Of a DNA stretch of 64,000 bases, positions 27,026 to 36,021 are shown in pieces. The DNA is from Streptomyces albireticuli. Lineage in GTDB: Bacteria; Actinomycetota; Actinomycetes; Streptomycetales; Streptomycetaceae. Location: contig NZ_CP021744.1 in NCBI RefSeq assembly GCF_002192455.1, positions 62,001 through 126,000 of the forward strand, given 5' to 3'. Within the stretch, counting starts at the first letter, position 1; every line of letters starts with the position of its first letter. A program made the translations under genes and the position numbers. The notes beneath the pieces are model-generated. The model did no database searches and was not told the DNA's origin. It saw nothing but the letters and a program-made list of their open reading frames with translations.

Positions 27026-29461
27026 TCAGGGCAGGCGTTGTTCGGTCCAGACGGTTTTTCCTTCGCGGCCGTAGCGGGTGCCCCAGCGTTCGGTGAGCTG
27101 GGCGACGAGGAACAGGCCGCGGCCGCCTTCGTCGGTGGTGCGGGCGCGGCGCAGGTGGGGGGCGGTGTTGCTGGTGTCGGAGACTTCGCAGATGAGGTGG
27201 GGGCCGAGGATCAGGCGCAGGGTGACGGGGCCGCCGGGGGCGTAGCGGTAGGCGTTGGTGACCAGTTCGCTGACGACGAGTTCGGTGGTGAAGGTGAGTT
27301 CGTCGAGGTTCCAGGTGGCCAGTTGCCCGGTCATCAGGGTGCGGGCGCGGGAGGCGGCGCGGGCGTCGGCGGGCAGGGTCCAGGTGGCGACGCGGTCGGC
27401 GGGCAGGACGCGGGTGCGGGCGAGGAGGAGGGCGACGTCGTCGGCGGGGTGGGGTGGCAGGAGGGCGCCGACGACGGCGTGGGCGGCTTGGGTGACGGTG
27501 CGGGCGGGGACGGCGAGCTGGTGGGCGAGGCGGTCGAGCATGGTGTCGATGTCGTGGTCGGGGGTGTGGATGAGGCCGTTGGTGTAGAGGGCGAGGAGGC
27601 TGCCTTCGGGGAGGTGGAGTTCGGTGGTCTCGAAGGGGAGGCCGCCCAGGCCCAGGGGTGGTCCGGCGGGGAGGTCGGGGAAGGTGACGTGTCCGTCGGG
27701 GGTCATGACGGCGGGGGGCGGGTGGCCGGCGCGGGCGAGGGAGCAGGAGCGGGAGATGGGGTCGTAGACGGCGTAGAGGCAGCTGGCGCCGGTGACCTGG
27801 TCCTGGGGGAAGTCGTGGCTGTTGCTTTCCTGTTCGGCGGCGAGGCGGTGGACGAGGTCGTCGAGGTGGGAGAGGACTTCTTCGGGGTCGAGGTCGAGTT
27901 CGGCCAGGGTGTGGACGGCGGTGCGCAGGCGGCCCATGGTGGCGGCGGCGTCGATGCCGTGGCCGATGACGTCGCCGACGACGAGGGCGACGCGGGCGCC
28001 GGAGAGGGGGATGACGTCGAACCAGTCGCCGCCGACGCCTTCGACGGCGCCGGCGGGGATGTAGCAGTGGGCGATGTCGGCGGCGGGGAGGTCGGGCAGG
28101 TCGCCGGGCAGGAGGCGGTGCTGGAGGGTGAGGGCGGCCAGGTGCTGGCGGGTGTAGCGGCGGGCGTTGTCGAGGGAGACGGCGGCGCGGGCGGCGAATT
28201 CGGCGGCGAGGGTGAGGTCGTCGTCCTCGAAGGGTTCGGGGCTGCGGGAGCGCCAGAGGGTGACCAGGCCCAGGACGAGGCCGCGGGCGGCCAGGGGCAG
28301 CATCATGACGGAGTGGACGCCCAGGGCCGCGGCTTGGGGGGCGCGGTCCTGGGCGACGGTGGTGAGGTCGCCGGGGGTGCGCAGGTGGGGGACGAGGAGG
28401 GGGGTCTGGTCGGCGAGGCAGCGGCCCTGGGGGGTGTCGGGGGCGAAGTGGATGAGGGCGCCCAGGGGGTTGAGGGCGTCGGTGGCGTGGGGGACGTCGC
28501 AGGACAGGGCGGTGCGGCGGACGGGGCCGAAGCCGTCCTGGGAGGGTTCCTCGCCGCGGCTGACGGGGTCGAGGAGGTCGACGGTGGCGCAGTCGGCGAG
28601 GTCGGGGACGATGACGTCGGTGAGTTCGCGGGCGGTGGTGGCCACGTCCAGGGTGGTGCCGATGCGGGCGCCGGCTTCGCCGAGGAGGGCCAGGCGCAGG
28701 CGGGCGCGGTGTCGTTCGGTGACGTCTTCGACCAGCTGGGCGACGCCCAGGGTCCGTCCGGTGGAGTCCTCCAGGCGGAAGGCGGAGACGGAGACGAAGC
28801 GGGCGCGGGCGGGTTCGATGCGCAGGCGGCAGGACTGTTCGGTGAAGATGGTGGGGCGGCCGGTGGCCAGGACCTCGCGGAGGCGGTCCTCGGCGGTGCG
28901 GGCGTCGTCGGGGAGCAGGAAGTCGGCCATGCGGTGGCCGCGTGCCTGGTCGGGGGTGAGGCCGCCGATGCGGGCCAGGGCCCGGTTGACGCGCAGGATG
29001 CGCAGGTCGGGGGCGTGGACGGCGAGGCCGATGGGTGAGCGGCGGAAGAGGTTGTCCAGGACGGAGCGGTCGGTCTCCCACTGGATGACGTCCTGGGCGG
29101 GGGCGGCGACGAGGAACCATTCGGGGTCGCGTCCGGTGCGGGTGACGCGGCGGGCGCGCAGGCCCAGGTGGGTGCGGTGGCCGTCGGCGTGCAGGACGGG
29201 CAGGAGGCCGAACCAGCCGGGGTTGCGCAGGCACTCGGCGGCGGCGCGGGCGGCGAGGCCGTGGTCGTCGGGGTGGACGAGGGTCTCCAGTGCGGGGCGG
29301 CCCATCACGTCGGCGGTGCGGTGGCCCAGGAGGGTTTCGGCCAGGTGGCCCCAGCCCACGACCTTCGCCTGGTGGTCCAGTACGGCCGAGGCGGCGCCGG
29401 CGACCGAGAACGGGTCCTCGGGGCTCTCGGGGAAGAGCGTCATCGGTTCGTCGTCCGTCAC
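27026..29461 (-). CDS. PAS/GAF-SpoIIE phosphatase with C-terminal RsbW-like ATPase
   Basis: A large regulator of about 811 residues. Two PAS regions come first (AVLDHQAKVVGWGHLAETLL, then SPIGLAVHAPDLRILRVNRA), then a GAF domain, then a SpoIIE/PP2C phosphatase (AVEGVGGDWFDVIPLSGARV and VVGDVIGHGIDAAATMGRLR hold the metal Asp residues). It ends in a GHKL ATPase (VSELVTNAYRYA, GGRGLFLVAQL). This set controls anti-sigma factors in actinobacteria. The start is uncertain: GTG 29461 sits two bases from GGAGG, GTG 29470 and ATG 29443 are alternatives. It is highly GC-skewed, and a long antisense frame over it is a shadow. Confidence 0.9.
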   Translation of the reverse strand: MTDDEPMTLFPESPEDPFSVAGAASAVLDHQAKVVGWGHLAETLLGHRTADVMGRPALETLVHPDDHGLAARAAAECLRNPGWFGLLPVLHADGHRTHLGLRARRVTRTGRDPEWFLVAAPAQDVIQWETDRSVLDNLFRRSPIGLAVHAPDLRILRVNRALARIGGLTPDQARGHRMADFLLPDDARTAEDRLREVLATGRPTIFTEQSCRLRIEPARARFVSVSAFRLEDSTGRTLGVAQLVEDVTERHRARLRLALLGEAGARIGTTLDVATTARELTDVIVPDLADCATVDLLDPVSRGEEPSQDGFGPVRRTALSCDVPHATDALNPLGALIHFAPDTPQGRCLADQTPLLVPHLRTPGDLTTVAQDRAPQAAALGVHSVMMLPLAARGLVLGLVTLWRSRSPEPFEDDDLTLAAEFAARAAVSLDNARRYTRQHLAALTLQHRLLPGDLPDLPAADIAHCYIPAGAVEGVGGDWFDVIPLSGARVALVVGDVIGHGIDAAATMGRLRTAVHTLAELDLDPEEVLSHLDDLVHRLAAEQESNSHDFPQDQVTGASCLYAVYDPISRSCSLARAGHPPPAVMTPDGHVTFPDLPAGPPLGLGGLPFETTELHLPEGSLLALYTNGLIHTPDHDIDTMLDRLAHQLAVPARTVTQAAHAVVGALLPPHPADDVALLLARTRVLPADRVATWTLPADARAASRARTLMTGQLATWNLDELTFTTELVVSELVTNAYRYAPGGPVTLRLILGPHLICEVSDTSNTAPHLRRARTTDEGGRGLFLVAQLTERWGTRYGREGKTVWTEQRLP

Positions 29462-29559
29462 ATCCTCCACAGTGATGGGTGGGGGGCGTGGGCGCTTGCC
29501 GGCCTCTGCGCCATCCGGGGGACGCCCGGGTGCCCGGGGGTCCGGGCGGGGGCCGGGGG

Positions 29560-31464
29560 TCAGGTGGGGAGGCCCAGGAGGCTGCGGGCGATGGCGTCGC
29601 TGTCGCCGACGGTGACGGAGCCGACGCAGGGGCGGATGCCGGTCTCGGTCACCCAGTTCGCCCCTTCGGTCGGCACCCCGTACACGTACCGGCGGGGGTG
29701 GACCGTGCCGTCGGGGTCCAGGGTGCGGAAGGGGCGGGCGGTGACGGCCACTCCCCCGGTGACGTACCTCCTCGTCCTGTCCCCGGTGCCCGCGGGGGTG
29801 GTGGGGAGGGTGAAGGGGGTGAGCCGGCGCCGGTCCTTCAGGTGGGCCAGGACGGGGCTGGTGGTGCGGGCGAGGTCGACGGCGGGGAGGCGGGCGTCCA
29901 GGAGGGCGGTGGCGTGCCAGGTGTGGCCGGGGACGGCGGAGTGTGCGGTGAAGCGGCCGCTGCCGGGGTCGGGGGTGACGGTGAAGCGGGGGCCGGCGAC
30001 CTCGGCGATGCCGGCGTCGAGGAGGGCCACCAGTTCCTCGATGCGCGTCCAGGGCGGTCCCAGGGAGAGGAAGGCGTGCAGCGGGGTGAACCAGCCGCGC
30101 ACGTCGGTGCGGTAGGACTCGCCCTCGATGCCGCCGTCGTTGATCACCGCGCGGATCTCGTTGCGGATGTCGCGCAGGACGTCCAGGGCGGACTTCAGGG
30201 CGCTGGTGAGGTTGCCCCGGCGGGCCTCGGCCACGTCCGCCAGCAGGTGGGCGCGCAGGAAGGTGTGCCAGGCGGGCGGGGAGGCCAGGGCGGTGGCATC
30301 CCAGGGGCGGGCCGTCTTCGCCCAGTCCCACCGGTGGTGCTCGGGCAGGTGGAACTTGCGCAGGATCTGGCGTTCGGCGTCACCGGACCAGGGGGCGGTG
30401 ACGTAGAGGGCGTGGAATTCCTGGGCGGTGGCCGGTGAGGCGGCCTCGGCCACCAGGCGGGTGTAGTAGACGGTTTCGACCTCCTTGGCGATCAGCGGCC
30501 AGCAGTCGCGGCGGAAGTCCAGTCCCCCGGCGGGGCGTGCCCGTTCCCGTAAGGCGTCGACGGCGGCCGTGGTGAGGAAGACCGGTTCGTGGCGGCCGTC
30601 GCCCTTCTCGTTGTCCGCCCGCCCGTGCAGGGGGATGCCCCGGCGTGACCCGCAGACCAGGCGGGGTTCGTCCCCGGAGGGCAGGTAGCGCAGGCGGCCG
30701 CCGGCCTCCCGGGTGAAGGTGCCGCCCCGGCCGGTGGTGAGCAGGGCCATGTGGTCGAAGAAGGACAGGCCGAGTCCGCGGACGAGGACGGGGCGGCCCG
30801 GTTCGAGGGCGTCCAGGTCGGTGTCGGCGGGGCTGGCGGGCCGCTGGTAGCGCCCGCCGGTACGGGCGGCGAAGCGGGCGAGCGCCGCTTCCTCGCCGGT
30901 GGGGTGCACGCCGGTGTGGCCGGTGGCCAGGACCAGCTGGTCGACGTCGAAGGTGCGGCCCTTCTCGCAGGTCAGGCGCTGGCGCCCCTGGGGGGTGTCG
31001 GTGACGGCGACGATACGGGTGTGGTGGCCGCGCACGGTCAGGCGGGCGGGGGCGCGGCGCAGGACCTCGCGGTGGGCCCATTCGAGGTAGTGGCCGTAGA
31101 AGGAGCGGCGGCAGTAGCTGCCGGGGCCGGTGCGGCGGGCCTGGTCGAGGACCTCGGGCGGGTAGCGGCCGGGTATGCGGCCGGCCGCCAGTGCCACGGC
31201 CCACCCGTACAGGCTCGGTCCCGGGCGGACGGGGCCGGACATCGGCACGGTGTCGTCGGCGAACGCGGTGATCTGGGAGGCGACGATGTTCATGATCAGG
31301 GCGGGTGGCTGGTCGGTGCGCCAGACCTGGCCGGAGCCGAAGCCGCGGGGCTCGAACAGCTCGACGACGGCCGGGGGGCCGGGGTGGGCGCGGGCATTGG
31401 CGACGAGGCGTTCGAGTACGGACAGCCCGCGGGGGCCGACTCCGACTATGCCGATCCTGAGCAC
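29560..31464 (-). CDS. FAD/NAD(P)-binding protein
   Basis: The 634-residue protein starts VLRIGIVGVGPRGLSVLERL, a dinucleotide-binding motif GxGPxG. It continues with features of the FAD_NAD_binding family (PF13454): RGFGSGQVWRTDQPPALIMN near the N terminus, VLATGHTGVHP midway, and a second motif VLVRGLGLSFFDHMALL. Proteins of this family are flavin-dependent oxidoreductases, sometimes in specialised metabolism; no substrate is known. GTG 31464 has GAGGAAG upstream. The gene converges with none and is followed by the SpoIIE gene on the same strand, 98 bases away. Confidence 0.82.
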   Translation of the reverse strand: MLRIGIVGVGPRGLSVLERLVANARAHPGPPAVVELFEPRGFGSGQVWRTDQPPALIMNIVASQITAFADDTVPMSGPVRPGPSLYGWAVALAAGRIPGRYPPEVLDQARRTGPGSYCRRSFYGHYLEWAHREVLRRAPARLTVRGHHTRIVAVTDTPQGRQRLTCEKGRTFDVDQLVLATGHTGVHPTGEEAALARFAARTGGRYQRPASPADTDLDALEPGRPVLVRGLGLSFFDHMALLTTGRGGTFTREAGGRLRYLPSGDEPRLVCGSRRGIPLHGRADNEKGDGRHEPVFLTTAAVDALRERARPAGGLDFRRDCWPLIAKEVETVYYTRLVAEAASPATAQEFHALYVTAPWSGDAERQILRKFHLPEHHRWDWAKTARPWDATALASPPAWHTFLRAHLLADVAEARRGNLTSALKSALDVLRDIRNEIRAVINDGGIEGESYRTDVRGWFTPLHAFLSLGPPWTRIEELVALLDAGIAEVAGPRFTVTPDPGSGRFTAHSAVPGHTWHATALLDARLPAVDLARTTSPVLAHLKDRRRLTPFTLPTTPAGTGDRTRRYVTGGVAVTARPFRTLDPDGTVHPRRYVYGVPTEGANWVTETGIRPCVGSVTVGDSDAIARSLLGLPT

Positions 31465-31796
31465 CGCCGTCTGCTTCCTCGTCGTCCTCGTGTTTCTCTG
31501 TTCGCTCTGCTTTTCTTCTGTGCCGGGCGGCCGCCGGAACGGGCGCACGGCAGGGGCACACCTGTCGCGCGCGGCGGCCGGGCGGGGCCGGGCATGGCGT
31601 GGACTCTAGGAGAAGATCTCGCCGGGGAAGGGGAGATTGGGGGAATCTCCTGCGCGGCGCGGCCCGCGCGGCCTGTGCGGGCCCGGTGTCCCGGGCGGCC
31701 CCGCGGCATCCCGGGAGAGGCAGGGGGCGGTGGGGTGTGTGGGGTTGGCCGGGAAAAGTGTGCCGTGCGGGGCGGGTGGTGTGATCAGGTGGCGGG
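31465..31796. other. intergenic region between divergent genes
   Basis: A GC-rich 332-base gap between the FAD/NAD(P) gene (minus) and the small protein at 31797 (plus). I see no clear hairpin, repeat or small gene; promoters of both should be here. Confidence 0.4.
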
Positions 31797-32273
31797 GTGG
31801 AAGCCGTCGCCGCCAGTGTCATAGCCGTGCTCGGGACGTTGCTGGGCGCGGGGATCACCCACGCCTTCCAGCAGCGGGCGACCGCGCGCGGCGAGCGTTC
31901 CGCCCGCCAGGAGCGGCTGCGCCAGGAGAGGTTCGACGCCTACTGCTCGTACGCGGGCGCCCTGGTCAACTACCGGCGCAGCCTCATCCACCGCTGGCAC
32001 TGCGAGCACGAGGATCCGCCGCCGGACGACGTGGCGGAGGCCCGCCGCCGCTCCTACGAGCTGCGCTCCGAGGCGCAGGAGGCCCTTTTCCGGGTGCAGA
32101 TGCTTACCGACGACGAGGCGTTGACCGCCCTGGCGTGGCGGGCGTTCGAGCGGGTCGGCAAGCTCCACCAGATCGACAGCCGGGAGGAACTGGAGGGGCG
32201 GCGGCAAGAGGCCCGGGAGCTGATCGAGGAGCTGGTGAACGCGGCCCGGCAGCATGTGCGGGCACGGGTGTGA
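31797..32273 (+). CDS. N-terminally anchored helical protein
   Basis: GTG 31797 starts a 158-residue protein with a short hydrophobic N terminus (VAASVIAVLGTLLGAGITHAF, anchor) and then a long, highly charged helical region (GERSARQERLRQERFDAYCS and RQEARELIEELVNAARQHV). Similar small proteins with a TM anchor and a coiled-coil are common in streptomycetes and of unknown role. The ribosome site is weak, and the start is inferred from the anchor. Confidence 0.65.
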   Translation: MEAVAASVIAVLGTLLGAGITHAFQQRATARGERSARQERLRQERFDAYCSYAGALVNYRRSLIHRWHCEHEDPPPDDVAEARRRSYELRSEAQEALFRVQMLTDDEALTALAWRAFERVGKLHQIDSREELEGRRQEARELIEELVNAARQHVRARV

Positions 32274-32334
32274 GGCTGCTGCCGGGCGCGTTCCCTTGTC
32301 CGGCTTCCCGCCGGTTCCCGGCTTACTCCTGCCG

Positions 32335-32395
32335 GCTCCCGCCGATCGCTGCTGATCGCCATCGATCGCCATTGATCGCTGCTGATCGCCGCTGG
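32335..32395. repeat. short 10-bp GATCGC-rich repeats
   Basis: About five degenerate 10-bp units (CTGATCGCC, ATCGATCGCC, ATTGATCGCT) stand between the helical protein and the convergent deaminase. The GATCG core is shared with the 11-bp array at 21181-21290. Confidence 0.5.
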
Positions 32396-32419
32396 TGCGC
32401 GGGGCGGGTGTGCGGGTGG

Positions 32420-32920
32420 TCAGGCGGCGGTGGGGGCGCCCGCGACGCGGCGCTCGCCGTTGTTGCGCTCCTGCCAGGCGCGGTAGACGTCGGTGGCGGC
32501 GGCGCGGGGCTCGTGGCGCATGGGGAGCCGGCGGTCGGTGAAGTCCTTGGCGAACTCGGCGTAGAAGGTGCCGAGTTCGAAGTACTTGCGGTCGTCCACG
32601 TAGTGGGGGGCGTAGTCGTCGCGGCCGGTGAGGAAGACGACCTCGTCGGGGCTGGCGTAGTAGAGGGAGCCCAGGCACATCGGGCAGGGGTGGGCGAGCA
32701 CGTAGATGGTGGTGCCGGTCAGGTGCTCGGTGCCCAGGCGGGTGCAGGCCTCGCGGATGGCGAGGATCTCGGCGTGGGCGGTGGGGTCGCTGGTCTGGGC
32801 GACGAGGTTGGGGCTCTCGGCGAGGACGCGGCCGTCCTTGACGATGACGGTCGCGAAGGGGCGGCCGCCTTCCTCGACGTTGCGGCGGGCGAGGTCGATG
32901 GTGCGCTGGATGAAGTCCAC
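32420..32920 (-). CDS. nucleoside/guanine deaminase-type protein
   Basis: This 166-residue protein belongs to the cytidine/guanine deaminase superfamily: the zinc site is HAE (H49, E51) and PCPMC (C79, C82). The remaining sequence (PFATVIVKDGRVLAES, EILAIREACTRLG, LYYASPDEVVFLTGRDDYAP) fits guanine deaminase or a related nucleobase deaminase. It is the last gene of a run after carbonic anhydrase and cyanase, so it may act on a nitrogenous compound in the same pathway. A hairpin at 32963-32989 separates it from cynS. Confidence 0.88.
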   Translation of the reverse strand: MDFIQRTIDLARRNVEEGGRPFATVIVKDGRVLAESPNLVAQTSDPTAHAEILAIREACTRLGTEHLTGTTIYVLAHPCPMCLGSLYYASPDEVVFLTGRDDYAPHYVDDRKYFELGTFYAEFAKDFTDRRLPMRHEPRAAATDVYRAWQERNNGERRVAGAPTAA

Positions 32921-32962
32921 AGGAGGCTCCCCGGGTGGTGCGGCGGTGCGGAAGGAAAGGGG

Positions 32963-32989
32963 GGCGGGCGGGCCGGCGGCCCGCCCGCC
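32963..32989 (-). terminator. strong hairpin between cynS and the deaminase gene
   Basis: GGCGGGCGGGCC (32963-32974) pairs perfectly with GGCCCGCCCGCC (32978-32989) around GGC. It lies within the 93-base gap downstream of cynS and may terminate or attenuate transcription into the deaminase gene. Confidence 0.7.
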
Positions 32990-33013
32990 TTTGTGTCCGG
33001 TGCGGGGGGTGGG

Positions 33014-33484
33014 TCAGAAGGGCTTGGTGGGCAGGTACTTGCCGTCCAGGGTGATCACGGCGCGCTCGCCGCCCTCGGGGTCGGCGACCTTCTTCACGTC
33101 CAGCTTGAAGTTGATCGCGCTGATGATGCCGTCACCGAACTGCTCGTGGACCAGGGCCTTGAGGGTGGTGCCGTAGACCTGGAGCATCTCGTAGAAGCGG
33201 TAGATGGTCGGGTCGGTGGGGATGCCGCCGGGGATGGAGCCGCGGGTCGGGATCGCCTGGAGCAGGGCCGCGGCGTCGTCGTCCAGGCCCAGCAGGGCGG
33301 CGACGGCCTTGGCGGAGGCCTCGGGCAGGGGGTGCTGGCCGAGGACGGCGGCGGTGACGAAGGCGACGGACAGGCCGGCGGCGTCGGCCACCTCCTGCCA
33401 GGAGAGGTCCTTGGCGGTCTTGGCCGCGACGGCCTGGGCGGCGAGCTGCTCGCGGGCGGTGGCGTCGAACTGGGCGTGGATCAT
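33014..33484 (-). CDS. cynS: cyanate hydratase (cyanase)
   Basis: The 156-residue protein is a cyanase, which turns cyanate and bicarbonate into ammonia and two CO2. The catalytic residues occur at the E. coli positions Arg96, Glu99 ([11 protein letters not shown]) and Ser122 ([10 protein letters not shown]). An N-terminal helical bundle ([20 protein letters not shown]) precedes the catalytic domain, which forms a decamer. Neighbouring carbonic anhydrase and LysR genes make a complete cyn locus. ATG 33484 follows AAGGACCC. Confidence 0.95.
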   Translation of the reverse strand: MIHAQFDATAREQLAAQAVAAKTAKDLSWQEVADAAGLSVAFVTAAVLGQHPLPEASAKAVAALLGLDDDAAALLQAIPTRGSIPGGIPTDPTIYRFYEMLQVYGTTLKALVHEQFGDGIISAINFKLDVKKVADPEGGERAVITLDGKYLPTKPF

Positions 33485-33586
33485 GGGAAAGGGGTCCTTT
33501 CGGGTACGGGCGCTCCCGCCCCGGCGGGGTGCCGGGGCGCACGGGGGCGCCGCTGTGGGTTCGGGGTGGGTGGTTCGGGGGGTGGG

Positions 33587-34201
33587 TCAGGCGGCGAGGG
33601 CGGTGAAGCGGCCGCTCGCGGCGTCGAGTTCCTCGACGGTGCCGGAGCCGATGTCGTAGACCCAGCCGTGCAGGGTCAGCTCGCGGCGGGCCAGGGCGCG
33701 GGCGACGCTGGGGTGGGTGGCGAGGTTCGCCAGCTGGGCCAGGACGTTGTCGCGGACGAGCGCGGCGACCTTGTCCCCGGCCTCCTGGGCGTCGTGGGCG
33801 GTGGTGCGGGCGCGGGCGGCGTCGGCGTGGCGCAGCCAGTCGGCGACGGCGGGCACGGCGGTGAGGTCGTGGCCGTCGGCGAGGGCGGTCATGGCCCCGC
33901 AGGCGGAGTGGCCGCAGACGATGACGTCGCTGACGCCCAGGACGGTGACGGCGTACTCGATGCTCGCCGCGACCGCGTCGGCGGCGGGGGTGTGCGCGGG
34001 GACGAGGTTGCCGGCGGTGCGGATGACGAACAGCTCGCCCGGCTCGCGCTGGGTGATCAGCTCGGGTACGACGCGGGCGTCGGAGCAGCTGATGAACAGG
34101 GTGCCGGGGCGGTGGGTGGTGGCGAGGTGCGCGAAGAGCTCCGCGCGGGCGGGGAAGACGTCCCGCTGGAAGCTGTGGACTCCCTCGGCGAGGTGGTGCA
34201 T
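33587..34201 (-). CDS. cynT: beta-carbonic anhydrase
   Basis: A 204-residue beta-class enzyme. Zinc ligands Cys39, His98 and Cys101 (ISCSDARV and CGHSACGAM) and the catalytic pair Asp41-Arg43 are intact. It supplies bicarbonate or removes CO2 for cyanase, which lies 102 bases downstream on the same strand. ATG 34201 is preceded by AAGGGAG; the longer frame upstream is not conserved. Confidence 0.93.
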   Translation of the reverse strand: MHHLAEGVHSFQRDVFPARAELFAHLATTHRPGTLFISCSDARVVPELITQREPGELFVIRTAGNLVPAHTPAADAVAASIEYAVTVLGVSDVIVCGHSACGAMTALADGHDLTAVPAVADWLRHADAARARTTAHDAQEAGDKVAALVRDNVLAQLANLATHPSVARALARRELTLHGWVYDIGSGTVEELDAASGRFTALAA

Positions 34202-34276
34202 GGTCACTCCCTTGTGGGTGGTGTGTCGGTGGGGGCCGACGTCGTCCACTGTGCATGACCTGTGCTTATAGTGTCC

Positions 34277-34297
34277 AAGTCGTGAAAGGCATGACTT
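34277..34297. promoter_or_regulatory. candidate CynR operator palindrome
   Basis: AAGTCGTGAAAGGCATGACTT in the intergenic region between cynT and the LysR gene is a 21-base inverted repeat (AAGTC.TG / CA.GACTT). It fits a LysR-type T-N11-A site. ATAG/CTAT steps flank it at 34268-34271 and 34298-34301. Confidence 0.6.
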
Positions 34298-34377
34298 CTA
34301 TTGGTCGTGTCTATAGGTGCACGGGCCGGGTGCGGGAGCCCGGGGGCGTGCGGGGTGTGGGGGTGTGGAGGCAGGTC

Positions 34378-35364
34378 ATGGAACTGCGTCATCTGCGGTA
34401 TCTGCTCGCGGTCGCCGAGCACGCGAGTTTCACCCGGGCCGCCGAGGCCCTGCACATCTCGCAGCCCACGCTCTCCCAGCAGGTCAGGCAGCTGGAGCGG
34501 GCCCTGAAGACACAGCTGCTGGACCGCACCGGGCGCACGGTGCGGCTGACCGACGCGGGCCGGGCCTACGCGCACTACGCGCGGGCCGCCCTCCAGGACC
34601 TGGCCGCGGCCGAACGCGCCGTGCTGGACGTGCGGGACCTGAGCGTGGGGGCGCTGCGGCTGGCGATGACGCCGACGTTCACCGCGTACCTGATCGGCCC
34701 GCTGGTGGCGCGGTTCCACGCCCGGCACCCGGGGATCACCCTGGAGGTGCGGGAGCTGACGCAGGACCGCATCGAGTCCGCGCTGCTGGCCGACGAGGTG
34801 GACCTGGGGATCGCGTTCAGCGGGGCGCACCTGCCGGGGGTGGAGGGGGTGGCGCTGTTCACCGAGACGCTGAGCCTGGTGGTGGGGCCGCGCCACCCGC
34901 GGGCGGGCGGGGCGGAGCCGGTGACGGCGGAGGACCCGGAGCAGGAGCGGGAGACAGAGCGGGGCCCGGTGGTGGAGCTGCCGGTGCGGGAGCTCGGCGG
35001 TCATCAACTGGCGCTGCTCAGCGGGGATTTCGCCACCCGCGGGCACATCGACGCCTACTTCGCCGGGCAGGGGGTGCAGCCGCCTATCGCGGTGGAGGCC
35101 AATTCCATCAACGCGCTGACCGAGATCGTCCAGCGCACCGCCCTGGCCACCGTGCTGCCCGACGCCATCACCCGCGGCCACCCGGCGCTGCGCCCCGTGC
35201 CGCTGGTGCCGCCGCTGCCCGCCCGGACGGTGGCGCTGCTGCGCCGGGAGAGCGCGTACCGCAGCGCCGCGGCCGCCGCGTTCGCCACCCTGGCCCGTGA
35301 GTGGGTGCGGGAGGCGGGGTGGGCGGAACCCGGGGAGCGGGGCGCGCCCGGCGGCGGGGGATGA
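34378..35364 (+). CDS. cynR: LysR family regulator, CynR-like
   Basis: The 328-residue protein begins MELRHLRYLLAVAEHASFTR with the LysR winged-helix (AAEALHISQPTLSQQVRQLE) and a C-terminal two-lobed effector domain (TPTFTAYLIGPLVARF). It is divergent from the carbonic anhydrase-cyanase operon, the classic CynR position, so cyanate is the likely co-inducer. An acidic/charged insert (AEDPEQERETERG, about 183-195) is not typical. Its stop overlaps the start of the next gene (ATGA). Confidence 0.88.
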   Translation: MELRHLRYLLAVAEHASFTRAAEALHISQPTLSQQVRQLERALKTQLLDRTGRTVRLTDAGRAYAHYARAALQDLAAAERAVLDVRDLSVGALRLAMTPTFTAYLIGPLVARFHARHPGITLEVRELTQDRIESALLADEVDLGIAFSGAHLPGVEGVALFTETLSLVVGPRHPRAGGAEPVTAEDPEQERETERGPVVELPVRELGGHQLALLSGDFATRGHIDAYFAGQGVQPPIAVEANSINALTEIVQRTALATVLPDAITRGHPALRPVPLVPPLPARTVALLRRESAYRSAAAAAFATLAREWVREAGWAEPGERGAPGGGG

Positions 35365-35951
35365 TCGCGGGCGTGAGAGCGAACGGGACAGGTGAGGTGG
35401 TGTGGACGCCGGCCGCGCTGGTGGTGGGGGGTGCCGCGCTGCTGGCCGAGGCGGCCGTGGCGGTGATGGCCCTGTGGGCGTGGGGGATGACGCACCCGCA
35501 CCCCGAAGGGGAGGACGGCGGGGCGCTGTTCGTCCTGGTCCTGCCCCTCCTGCTGGCCCTGCTGGGGGTGGTGGCCCTGGTCCTGGCCGCGGCGCTCGTG
35601 CTGCCCGCGCTCGCCCTGGCCCGGCGGGCGGGCGGCCGCTGGGGCCGCAAGGGGGCGTGGTGGTGGCCGGTGGCAGCGTGCCCGGCCGTCGCGGCGGCCG
35701 CGGTGGCCGGCGGCGGCGCGGTGGCCGCGGCGCTGGGCGGGACGGGGGCGCCGGCGGTGTACGGCTGGTGGTGGCTGGTGCTGTCGGCCGCGCTCGCCGC
35801 GGCGGCGCTGCCGGCCCGGGCGGCCAACCAGCGTGTGGCCCGGGGGCGTCCGGTGCTGCGGGTGCTGCTGGCCGGGTGCGCGGGGGTGGCGGGCGTCACG
35901 GCGGTGGCGGGTCTGGCGGCGGTGCTGGTGGTGGGGGCGGTGCTGGCGTGA
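35361..35951 (+). CDS. integral membrane protein
   Basis: A 196-residue protein with about five hydrophobic segments (for example WTPAALVVGGAALLAEAAVAV, FVLVLPLLLALLGVVALVLA and WWWLVLSAALAAAALPA). No family is recognised. ATG 35361 overlaps the stop of the LysR gene; a GTG at 35373 is also possible. Confidence 0.7.
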   Translation: MIAGVRANGTGEVVWTPAALVVGGAALLAEAAVAVMALWAWGMTHPHPEGEDGGALFVLVLPLLLALLGVVALVLAAALVLPALALARRAGGRWGRKGAWWWPVAACPAVAAAAVAGGGAVAAALGGTGAPAVYGWWWLVLSAALAAAALPARAANQRVARGRPVLRVLLAGCAGVAGVTAVAGLAAVLVVGAVLA

Positions 35952-36021
35952 GGGTGCGGGCGCGGCGGGGCCGTGGCCCTGGCCGGCGGCGGCGCCCGGG
36001 ACCGTCCGCCGGCAGCGGGTC

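Noticed and set aside
26966..29038. Plus-strand ORF of 690 residues over the SpoIIE gene
   Set aside because: Antisense shadow made of Gly/Val/Glu/Asp repeats; the minus strand has clear PAS, GAF and phosphatase motifs.
31637..34258. Plus-strand ORF of 873 residues spanning the cyn genes
   Set aside because: Covers three convincing minus-strand enzymes and has only shadow-type composition.
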